From: Bacteroidales bacterium
Lineage (GTDB): Bacteria; Bacteroidota; Bacteroidia; Bacteroidales; UBA7960
Reading direction: 5' to 3'
Length of the DNA: 54,681 nucleotides
NCBI GenBank assembly: GCA_003559735.1
Contig: PWKN01000087.1
Coordinates: 1 to 54,681, forward strand
The position numbers were made by a program, and so were the translations under genes. Positions 27,901-35,900 of this stretch are shown here, in pieces (position 1 is the first letter of the stretch; every line of letters starts with the position of its first letter). The notes under the pieces were generated by a model. That model saw nothing but the letters and a program-made list of their open reading frames with translations, made no database searches and was not told the origin of the DNA.

Positions 27901-29152
27901 GGTTGGTCCCGGGCAGGTGGGTGAAAGCATTTGTTTGTCTGTCAAAGCGAAACAGTCCGTTGTCTTCTGTTGCGATCCAGATATTGCCATCATTGTCTTC
28001 CGCAAATTCCCCTATAATTCTGGCTTTCTGGAATGTTTCTGTGTTTTCAGGATATAAATGCTGTATGTTTTTCAGATTTTTTGGCAAAAAATCAAGACCG
28101 CCATGCCTGGTTCCAATCCAGAAACTTCCTTCGTTGTCGCGGTGAATTGCATAGATCGTATTGTCGCTGAGACTCTTTGAGCTGAACGGGTTGCTGGTAT
28201 GGATTGTATAGGATCCCGTTTTATGGTTGAACAAGACCAATCCAGCCTCTGTGCCGGCAAACAATTGTTGTTCATTGTATTCGTGGATGGCATGTATGGC
28301 CTTAATGCCCTGGTTGTCGCTGCCGGGGTCAAACACAAACTGTTTGAAAGTACCGGCATTCCGGTCCATCAAATGGAGTCCGCCTTTTGCCGTACCAATC
28401 CAGAACCGGTTGTTGCCATCTTCGTAGATACTGGTAATGTGATCGCATGCGAGTCCGCCTGGTGATTGAACAACTGTAAACCGTTCAAAACTATTGGTTT
28501 CTGGTTTGAATTTGTTCAATCCCTGGTCTTTTGTCCCGGCCCAGACGTACCCTTCCCTATCCCTGTACAGGACCGACACCTGGTTGGAGCTGATGCTTAT
28601 GGTATTGTGCGGATTGTGTTGATACAACAACAGGCTGTCATTCACCGGGTTCCAGCAAAACAAGCCATCACCCGGAGAAGCGATCCAGACATTTCCATTG
28701 CTGTCGCAAACCATTGATGTCACACCCTTGTCTATGCTGCGCTTATTCTCTGTGGAGGAGTTGATCCTGGAGAACACGTCCGTTTCCATATTGTACAGGT
28801 ACAACCCTTCTTCCGTGCCAACAAGTATGTGTTTGTCACGGTATTCGAGGATTGAACGAATAAAATGGTTGCCAAGGGAGATGGTATCCAGCCTTGACAC
28901 CATATGGCTCCGGAAGTTTCTTCCGTCAAACCTGTTGAGACCTTCGTTTGTACCCACCCAGATGAAGCCCAGGTGATCCTGGTGTATGGTGTGTACTGTA
29001 TTGTGTGTTAGTCCGTCGGTAACACTGTAATTGCGAAAGCCCTTACTGGAAGACATTGTCTGGGTGTTGGGGATCACCTGTGATCCAAAGGCGGACAAGA
29101 CACCCAGCAGTGATATTGCGACGAGAATGATCTTCACTTCAAAATGATCCAA
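24986..29152 (-). CDS. Hybrid two-component system sensor/regulator (HTCS 1)
   Basis: A 1388-residue one-protein signalling system that senses a glycan fragment in the periplasm and activates nearby genes. A signal segment (1-23) is followed by two seven-bladed propellers of reg_prop repeats (about 40-700, each blade with the GNIWIGT/G-x-x-W-x-G-T type turn), a Y_Y_Y domain (about 740-800) and one membrane helix (about 811-833). Next come a histidine kinase core with H867 in the H-box (NIAHEIKTPL) and the ATPase motifs VVADDGIGID and GIGLGLSFARSL, a receiver with D1188 (IISDIMMPEMDG), and an AraC-type DNA-binding domain (about 1290-1385). All key residues are present. It converges on the GH71/99-like gene and diverges from the AraC gene at 29437. 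Confidence 0.93.
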   Translation of the reverse strand: MDHFEVKIILVAISLLGVLSAFGSQVIPNTQTMSSSKGFRNYSVTDGLTHNTVHTIHQDHLGFIWVGTNEGLNRFDGRNFRSHMVSRLDTISLGNHFIRSILEYRDKHILVGTEEGLYLYNMETDVFSRINSSTENKRSIDKGVTSMVCDSNGNVWIASPGDGLFCWNPVNDSLLLYQHNPHNTISISSNQVSVLYRDREGYVWAGTKDQGLNKFKPETNSFERFTVVQSPGGLACDHITSIYEDGNNRFWIGTAKGGLHLMDRNAGTFKQFVFDPGSDNQGIKAIHAIHEYNEQQLFAGTEAGLVLFNHKTGSYTIHTSNPFSSKSLSDNTIYAIHRDNEGSFWIGTRHGGLDFLPKNLKNIQHLYPENTETFQKARIIGEFAEDNDGNIWIATEDNGLFRFDRQTNAFTHLPGTNPDDPLSHHSVQSIHAANDTLWIGLFSNGIDMLDLATGVIRNYQFDKNTPRQLASKQVNKVFGDNTSTVWAGTNSGLYAYDRASDSFIAVNDPLLRGSDIHDIYQDSEGSLWAGTFGNGIFRRKPGATNWDHYLKTEKDKKSPFSNFINCIHQDQNGTLWFGSKDSRIFYYDYQDNAFYTIPFLFENLTRDAVLSLLDDEAGNLWIGTNNGLFRYNPDIDKYLYLFQYSDGFQSNQFNYRSACKASDGKLFFGGINGFNSFYPGDIKINTFAPPVVIKNLTLFNEDIQVNPEHSPLARSVLFTREVVFNHKQTVFGIEFVSLSYILPEKNRYEYMLEGRDKEWITLHNQNEVSFSNLPAGNYTFHIRASNNDGVFNENPVSLDITILPPFWKTNWAYTVYLLLVASSLFFFAWYMNNSANRRNKRKIMELNLQKEKEIANLKIDFFTNIAHEIKTPLMLINGPVERLMASHKGPAETPEEYRLINKHVNRLFNLVNQLMDFRKIDKKAHELNYAPVDAVELIRELFVSFTQLAKKKDIDFTFRSNAGYFNATLDAEVIIKVVCNLLTNAFKYTNKRIELIVHVPKETSALPDDEHSIEIVVADDGIGIDKEYHDAIFDPFYQVGANRKKKDALSGIGLGLSFARSLIESHNGKLLVVSEPDKGATFTVRIPLVKQHPGKNGLDEDKQAQLISTIEKHIIDDLSYELHHQKDDSKEIVISSGNPEILIVEDNDDLRQFLRKHFQYQYNISLAANGLQALDLLKERDFDMIISDIMMPEMDGIEFCKYVKNNFETSHIPIIIFTGKTTLDTKINSTEIGADAYVEKPFSLKYLSVLIKNVLKTRAKLKTKFSQLPFVKTSEITSSKADKRFLDTIDEIIHTNIDNPDFATEDLARANNISRSSLHKKLKAISGVTPNDYIKIIKLKKAAELIRNGDYRINEICDKVGFNTPSYFSKCFQEQFGLLPSEFAKTGV

Positions 29153-29287
29153 ATTGGAAAGACTACCATTTTATGAAAAAATATTGTGCATCCAAAAGTA
29201 ATCAAATTTTGTGTTTTTGCCTAATACATATGATTGGTTTCTTGCAGCATGATGCAGATTTGCAAGAAAATTGCATCCGGTATAAAA

Positions 29288-29327
29288 TTGTTGCATTTTT
29301 TGGATGGTTGTTGCATCTTTTGGCTGG
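29288..29327. repeat. Two tandem 20-bp repeats in the HTCS 1/AraC divergent promoter
   Basis: TTGTTGCATTTTTTGGATGG at 29288-29307 is followed at once by TTGTTGCATCTTTTGGCTGG at 29308-29327, with 2 differences in 20 positions. A further TTGCATCC lies just upstream at 29271-29278. Head-to-tail sites spaced by two helical turns are typical of AraC-family operators. The position between the HTCS 1 start (29152) and the AraC start (29437) supports a control role. Confidence 0.6.
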
Positions 29328-29436
29328 ATCCTGACATGGGTTTGGGCGGTGCTTTTGTACATTGCATATGCAGTACGATGAGTATTCCGGGTACTGGCTT
29401 TTTGATGGTCGTTCAAACATAACCCACGTCATATCC

Positions 29437-30312
29437 ATGAAAAATATATGCTCTTATGAATCACCCATCAGGTCAGACGAGAAGTCTGCGCTGTTTTTTA
29501 AAGTCGGCATCAGTGTTAAGATGCTGCCGCAAATGGCATTGAACCATAATGGCTCTATGCGCCATGACTGTTTCTTTTCATATGTCAGCAAGGACATGGT
29601 AAAGAAATACCAGATCCATTACATTACCGATGGCAGCGGCGAGTATGAGGATGCAACAGGCAGTCATTCCATTGGCCCCGGCACTTTAATCATTAACAAG
29701 CCCGGCGACTGGCGAAGGTTTACGCCATCCGGGGAGACTGGCTGGGTGGAAAATTACCTCGCTTTTAACTGGCCTTTGGCTGAGCGGCTTGTTGACCAGG
29801 TTTTACTTTCCAGCCAAAAATCGGTATACGATGTTGGCATCAGGGAAGATATACTGGAGACGTGTCACCACATATTTGAGTCTGCCAACAAAGGAGAAGA
29901 AGGGCTTCAGCAGTATATTTCGGGGATGTTGCTGAAGCTTTTTGGCGTAATTTTAACATGCAGGGAGCAGGATGGTGGCTCGGAAGAAAGGCTGGAAGGG
30001 ACGATTAGAAAAGCATGTTTTTTCATTAAGCGCAACATCAGCAGGAACATCGATTTTAAAAAAATTGCTTCGGAAAACAACCTGGGATATGAACATTTTC
30101 GAAAGGTGTTCAAGCAGGTTGTCGGATTTCCTCCCGGACAGTATCACCTGCATTTAAAAATAGCCATGGCAAAGAAAATGCTGGGCTCTACCAATAAATC
30201 TGTTAAAGAGATCAGTTACGATCTCGGATTTGATTCTGTTTACTATTTCTGCCGGTTGTTCAAGAATAAAACGGGGGTCACGCCAACCCAGGTGCGGAAA
30301 CAATTGTCATAA
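29437..30312 (+). CDS. AraC-family transcriptional regulator
   Basis: A 292-residue regulator from the ATG at 29437 (MKNICSYESPIRSDEK); the frame is open to 29362 and the upstream start cannot be ruled out. The N-terminal half is the AraC sugar-binding cupin (YQIHYITDGSGEYED...IGPGTLIINKPGDWRRFTP). The C-terminal 100 residues hold two helix-turn-helix units: IDFKKIASENNLGYEHFRKVFKQ and SVKEISYDLGFDSVYYFCRLFKNKTGVTPTQVRK. It diverges from HTCS 1 across a 284-bp region with tandem 20-bp repeats, and ends 15 bp from the convergent ThuA gene. A rhamnose-responsive RhaR/RhaS-like role is possible given the locus, but nothing in the sequence fixes the inducer. Confidence 0.9.
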   Translation: MKNICSYESPIRSDEKSALFFKVGISVKMLPQMALNHNGSMRHDCFFSYVSKDMVKKYQIHYITDGSGEYEDATGSHSIGPGTLIINKPGDWRRFTPSGETGWVENYLAFNWPLAERLVDQVLLSSQKSVYDVGIREDILETCHHIFESANKGEEGLQQYISGMLLKLFGVILTCREQDGGSEERLEGTIRKACFFIKRNISRNIDFKKIASENNLGYEHFRKVFKQVVGFPPGQYHLHLKIAMAKKMLGSTNKSVKEISYDLGFDSVYYFCRLFKNKTGVTPTQVRKQLS

Positions 30313-30327
30313 GCTTCACGGTCTCTG

Positions 30328-31473
30328 TCAGGGGGTCATCATATTCAGTGCAAATTCAGCTTCTGCTGATATTACCTGGTTCTCTTTCAGTTTTTTGTAC
30401 ACCTTCCGGTATGGTTCATTGGCCATCCATGAAAAGTCCCTGCACAGGATCCTTTTGCTGTCGTTGGTCGTTTCTTCAGCGGTCAGCAGGCGAATGATCT
30501 GCTGATGCAGGATATCCATCGAATCCTGATCCCCTGAATTTTCTTGTACCAGGAGTTGAAGAATGTGAAAGCAATCAATGGATTTGCCGGTCTCGTAGGT
30601 TTGTATTCTTTGAATAACAGCCTCAATGTCTGTCTGGATGTCTTCGTAGAATGGCCACCTCAGACTGCTTGTCTCTGACGGGAAGATGGAAGGAACATCC
30701 TGCAACACATTTCCTGTGGCCGCCCATTCAGTCCCACGGCGGAGGGTGGTTATAAACCCTGCACATTCAATTGCAGGCGGAAAAAGCGGGTCATTATCCG
30801 AATGCCCGAGTGTTGTGTGGAAAACCCGTCCCTCTCCATACCTGATGGTCATCATGACTGGTTCATTATTGCCGCTGCCGCCATATCCTTTATAGGAGTG
30901 TGCATAGGCAAGCACCTCCAGGTTTTTTGCCGGTCCGCGAAGGCCCGCCGGCAACATATCTTCTGCGTGCAGCCATCTTTCAGGCAGACCCTTTAATATG
31001 GGGTGTGATGGGTTCAGTGACTGAACTGCAAACTCGTGGTACTGGCCTGCTTCTTTTCCCTTGCCTGGTGCGCTGTTATAAATGGGTGCACCATCCTGGA
31101 TGGTTATCGACACACCCTCCCTGTTTTCTTGCCCGGCATACCCTCCGAGTCCGGCGATCTCATTGTATTCCGGCCATCCGGGAAATGCACTGGCTGCTTT
31201 GTTGCATACGACCACTCCGCCTCCGTTTTTCACATATTCCACAAAATTGTGCCTGGTTTTCTCCGGCCAGTCCTGTCCCGTATAATCAAGCAACACGACA
31301 TTGTATGGGGAGAAACCGACAACAAAATCATTAATGTCTTCATCCCTGGCCGGAGACACCATGATATTTGCCGTGAATATACCTGACTTTTCTATGATCT
31401 GTTTCAGCGCGATGCTGGTTCTGCTTCTTTGCCAGTGATGTTCGTTCTGTCCTTCGATAATTAATGCTTTCAT
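30328..31473 (-). CDS. ThuA-like domain protein
   Basis: A 382-residue protein whose first 250 residues are a ThuA/class I glutaminase-like fold: MKALIIEGQNEHHWQRS at the start, VVLLDYTGQDWP, NFVEYVKNGGGVVVCNKAASAFPGWPEYNEIAGLGG, and PVMMTIRYGEGRVFHTTLGHSD with the conserved HTTLGH. The remaining 130 residues are helical and unassigned. No signal peptide is seen. The frame is open to 31593, but the ATG at 31473 starts the fold exactly and avoids overlapping the upstream gene. It lies 37 bp after a Gfo/Idh/MocA oxidoreductase, the pairing found in thuAB-type sugar-oxidation loci, where ThuA-like proteins act on 3-keto-glycosides or related intermediates (family knowledge; activity here inferred). 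Confidence 0.82.
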   Translation of the reverse strand: MKALIIEGQNEHHWQRSRTSIALKQIIEKSGIFTANIMVSPARDEDINDFVVGFSPYNVVLLDYTGQDWPEKTRHNFVEYVKNGGGVVVCNKAASAFPGWPEYNEIAGLGGYAGQENREGVSITIQDGAPIYNSAPGKGKEAGQYHEFAVQSLNPSHPILKGLPERWLHAEDMLPAGLRGPAKNLEVLAYAHSYKGYGGSGNNEPVMMTIRYGEGRVFHTTLGHSDNDPLFPPAIECAGFITTLRRGTEWAATGNVLQDVPSIFPSETSSLRWPFYEDIQTDIEAVIQRIQTYETGKSIDCFHILQLLVQENSGDQDSMDILHQQIIRLLTAEETTNDSKRILCRDFSWMANEPYRKVYKKLKENQVISAEAEFALNMMTP

Positions 31474-31510
31474 AATTTTATTGTATTGGGTTATAGAGAG
31501 ACGGGGTTTA

Positions 31511-32812
31511 TTATACAGGTATTTTCCAGGGGGACCGGTAAGGCCTTTGCAATAAGCGTGTTGCATATATATTGTTGTCGGTGAACCGTTCATTTTGGGG
31601 GTCCCAGTAAAGCTTTTGACCTGTTTTCATTGCAATCTCTGCCAGATACGCCACAGATATCGAACGGTGTCCGGTTTCGGCCGGTGTAATGGGTGCTTCT
31701 CTTGACTTAACACAGTCGATAAAGTTGCGCTGGTGATTGGTGCTTTCATACAGGTGTATGCCGCTTTCGTCAATTTGTACCTTGAGGATATCTTCATCTG
31801 AAGCATTGAGGGCATGTCTGTTGACATGTATCCAGCCATTTGACCCCTTCCATAATACGCCCATTCCATGGCTTAGCCTTGATTGGTTCGCTATTCTCAT
31901 TTGCAAACCATTGGCATATTCACATTCAATGTCGTATGCTACCGGGACGTTGTATATGCCATCGTTGTTGGGTCTGCCAGTAGCCTTGATGGTAAGCGGA
32001 CCAGTGTGGTCGAGTCCGAGTCCCCAATGGGCTATGTCAATATGATGTCCGGCCCAATCGGTAAGCTGTCCCCCCGAATACTCCATTATCCACCTCCAGT
32101 GCCAATGCAGGATGCCCCTGAAGGGTACTTTGGGTGCCGGTCCCAACCACATATCCCAGTTAACGTTTTCGGGGACATCCATTTTTTGAGGGTTGCCAAT
32201 ATAGGTCCCCCCGTCGGGCAGTCCGACTTCCACAGCAGATACGTTGCCGATGACGCCATTTCTGACCAGGCTTGCAGCGTGCCTGAAGCTTTCGACCGAC
32301 CGCTGCTGGCTGCCGGTTTGCCATATGACCTGGTTCCGTTTAACAGTATCTGCTATTGCCCTGCTTTCACGGAGGTATCTTGCCAGCGGTTTTTCTCCGT
32401 ATATATCGATTTTTTTGTTTGCCGTGGCACAGGATATGATGGCATGCCAGTGGTCGGGTAATGAAATTGCAGCGGTGTCGCTTTGCTCCTGTTCAAGCAT
32501 TTCACGAAAATCACCGTACATACGGCAATCGTTGTTTCCATAGTGGGTGTCAATAATTTTTTTTGAGTCTGTTGTCCTTGTGTGATCTACATCGCATACG
32601 GCAATGATTTTCACATCATCGAAACTGATGAACGTGTTCAGATTGGCATTGCCCATTGCCCCGCAACCGATCACTATCATGGGGATCTTGTTGCTGGGTG
32701 AAACACGTCCGTTTAATCCAAGCACTGAGCTTTTCACTATGGTTGGAAACATACCCATCCCCATTGTGGCTATACCTGCCTTGCGCAGGAACTCTCTTCT
32801 GTTTGACCGCAT
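31511..32812 (-). CDS. Gfo/Idh/MocA-family oxidoreductase with Tat signal
   Basis: A 433-residue NAD(P)-dependent sugar dehydrogenase-like protein. The N-terminus MRSNRREFLRKAGIATMGMG has a twin-arginine pattern, so it is likely exported folded with its cofactor. The Rossmann motif is VIGCGAMGNANL (near residue 48). The catalytic-type EKP lies in YGEKPLARYLRES. A second conserved region is GGQLTDWAGHHIDIAHWGLG, where His residues normally sit next to the substrate. Members oxidise or reduce sugars, and some hydrolyse glycosides by an oxidation-elimination route. It is followed by the ThuA-like gene and preceded by the giant T9SS protein. Confidence 0.9.
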   Translation of the reverse strand: MRSNRREFLRKAGIATMGMGMFPTIVKSSVLGLNGRVSPSNKIPMIVIGCGAMGNANLNTFISFDDVKIIAVCDVDHTRTTDSKKIIDTHYGNNDCRMYGDFREMLEQEQSDTAAISLPDHWHAIISCATANKKIDIYGEKPLARYLRESRAIADTVKRNQVIWQTGSQQRSVESFRHAASLVRNGVIGNVSAVEVGLPDGGTYIGNPQKMDVPENVNWDMWLGPAPKVPFRGILHWHWRWIMEYSGGQLTDWAGHHIDIAHWGLGLDHTGPLTIKATGRPNNDGIYNVPVAYDIECEYANGLQMRIANQSRLSHGMGVLWKGSNGWIHVNRHALNASDEDILKVQIDESGIHLYESTNHQRNFIDCVKSREAPITPAETGHRSISVAYLAEIAMKTGQKLYWDPQNERFTDNNIYATRLLQRPYRSPWKIPV

Positions 32813-32983
32813 TTTTTAAAATCTTTTGGTTGTCAGTAAAAAAACTGATTCGTTGCTGGTTTGTCCCGGAAGTCCCCCTTGTTGCGTCAGGAGTGCCATG
32901 CAGGCTGTGATTGCGTTTGGCCAGCAGGTTGTTACCGGCCGGCAGGCAGTGCCTGGCAGAAGGGGGCGTCCTTCTTTTACTTA
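32813..32983 (-). promoter_or_regulatory. Gap between the giant T9SS gene and Gfo/Idh/MocA gene
   Basis: This 171-bp non-coding stretch contains an outer inverted pair (CCCCCTT at 32874-32880 and AAGGGGG at 32960-32966) with smaller GCCGG and CAGGC pairs between. It could form a large branched hairpin in the transcript. No T-run follows, so I do not call it a terminator. Confidence 0.3.
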
Positions 32984-35900
32984 TTAATAGATGACCATTT
33001 TTTTGGTTACAACATATGTAGATCCGATAAAGTGAACAAGATAAATACCCCCGGGTAAATGGTGTACGTCTATGGTTTTTTTATACGTTAAAGGCTCATC
33101 GAACAAGGACAACAACCTTCCCTCCGTATCTGTGATCATGATTTTTTGAACAGGGAGACCGTTGTTGTGCACTGTAACGATGCCGGAAGCGGGATTGGGG
33201 TAGAGTATGATGTTGTGTGCATCTTCACTGCTGCGGATTCCGGTTGTTCGTGACAACACATATTGATGTGTTACATCTTCTGCCCTGCAGTATAAATCGT
33301 TCCCTTCCTGCGAGGCCAGCAGGGTGATGGTGCTTCTGTTGCCGAACAGGGTGATGGTATCTCCGTTCAGTTCCCCATTGCCTGAGATCATTTCCAGGTT
33401 TACAGGCAATCCGGAGGTAGCGGTTGCCTCTACCTTAAACGTGTTTTCTGACAGTGGCACACATTCGTCGGCAAATGATATGGTTTGCCAGGTGCATGGC
33501 ATACTGAGGAAGTCTCCCCCCACAATATCATCCAGTCCGTAAACCGATTGCCATTTTACAGCGAGGTTGTCACCCCCGGTATGCTCCTTCATCAGTGCTT
33601 CGAAATAATACTGCTTTCCACCTGTGAGGGGTATTGGCGCAGATTGTTGTTCAGGGAACCTGTCCCACTCCCTTTCATGTGTCCATTCAGGAACATGTGC
33701 TATCAGTGCGGCATTTTCCCTTGACTGATCTGTGCTGAGCCATAGTTCTCCATTGTCGTCGCTGGCTATGAAGAACACATAGTCGGCCGTATAAGGGGCG
33801 CAAATATAGCCGCTTAACCGCACACCATAATGGTCGCCTGTGTTGGAGGGTATTTCTATGGATGTGCGTGTGGACATATGGTCAGGGGCGGTGTGCAGGG
33901 GGATATCCTCAATCCGGTATCCCGGGATGTTTGTCCATTTTTCAAACAGGATCATACCATCCGAATCGATGCACAGGTGTTGTGGACTGTCAACGTAAAG
34001 AGTGAGGCTGCTGTCCTGCACCGCACACCATTGGATGTCCCCTTCCTGTATTGCGCTGAATTTTATTGTTCCTGTTTCATTTGTGAGTGTGACAAGGTTG
34101 TTTTCGTCGATGGTAGCGGGGCCGGAGATGATGCTGACAGCTACAGGCAATCCGGAAGATGCTTCGGCACTGACATAAAAAGGCGGATCATTTGCTGCAA
34201 CATGATCGGGCAGGGATCCGTATGTTAAGGTTTGCTCTGTGCATACATGAAGGATGTTGAACGATTGCACGGCAGAGGCCGGACAAAACTCTTCGTTTCC
34301 CGGGTGGTAAGCCTTAATGGTTATGGTCCCTCTAAAGCCGGTCAGCCACAGGGTGTCGCCCTCAATGGTTGCTGGTCCGTCGACCACCTTAAACACCGGA
34401 TTTAGTCCTGATGTGGCATTTGCGTGCAATACAATGGGGGGTGAATCTGACGGCACATCCGTCATTTCATCAAATATGACCGACTGTGGGGTGCATTCCT
34501 GAAGCAGGTCAAATGTAAATTTGTCCACACCCAGGTCCTGACCGGCGGCATCAAAAAAGATCCTCATCATCTGCAGGCCTTCAGGCAGGGTGATCTCGTG
34601 TGAGGTGACCACTTCCTGGAAGCTGGTATTTGATGCGCCTGGCCATATTGGTCCGGTAAGGTCTTCTCCGTCAAATGCTACATGGAACATGTGTTCACCA
34701 TCTGTGGCACGTGAATGGATATCCATCTGGTATATACCCGGCACCGATGTTTCGAAGACATATTCCAGCCATTCACACGAATCGATCCACCCTACCAAAT
34801 AGCTGTCGTCATCAATGAGTTGAATGTCAACACCTTCATCAGTCCTGTAGTGTCCCCCTTCGTTAACCGGACTGGTATCATAGTACGCATTTCCTTGTCC
34901 GCCAACATTAAAATCTTCTGCCTGGATGACCCCAGGTACCGACAATGCCACGTTGTTAAAGTTGCCGGTAAACTTTATAAAATCAATATCGATGCTTCCT
35001 GATGCATCGATGGCTGGTCTGAGCCGGACTTGCCTTATGGTATCTGTCCATTCAGTGTGTTCGGAAAGGTCAATGATATAATATCTTTGTCTCCTGTCTT
35101 TGCCTATGATTGGTACATCTATGGTTTTGCCGTCGGTGAGGGAGCCGCCTGCGCTGGTAACCCACGAGAGACTGGCTGTTGTTGCGCTGGTATTGTTTTG
35201 CATACCCACCACAGCGAAGGTATAGTCTGTGGCAGGTATATTCAGACCATCAGGAGAATCAATGTAGGCGTCATCATCTGTTATGAGCAGGCTTGCTGTT
35301 CCGTGACCCACCCTGGCTGACATGTCATCAGAAACTTTCCAGCCTTCCAGGCTTTTGTCAAAGTTCCAAAAGGTGGCGATGCCGGCACCCGGATAATGGA
35401 TGTTGCCATATCCGCCCTGATTATCCTGGACAACCCTGATGGTCGCTTCTTCTCCAGGGGTCATCTCTACAGGGAAGGAAAATCCAACGGTGCCGTTCCG
35501 GTCGATAAAGGCGGTAATGCCATCATATCCGTTAACAGAGTAATTGATCTTCTCTGCGCTTTCGCCATTTATCCGGTATACATCAGGTATTTTATAGGAA
35601 GGGAACCCTTCTGCGGCAACGGTCATCAATTGGTCGCCTCCTGTGAATGAGAATTCAGCTGAGTGTCCGTCGGTGGTTTGAATGGCAGGAACCCACTGGT
35701 AGTCACATTTTATGTGTTTTCCCACGGCAACGTGTGTAACTTCCGGAAAAGTGAAATTTTCCAACGTTTCTATGGCACTGTCCGTTTCATCGTTGCTGAT
35801 CTTGCCACCATAGGGCATGATCATAAACGAGAACCGGAGCTTGTCGCCTGCCTCCAGTGAAAAATCACTGTGCTCCAACACCATATCATAGATTATATAA

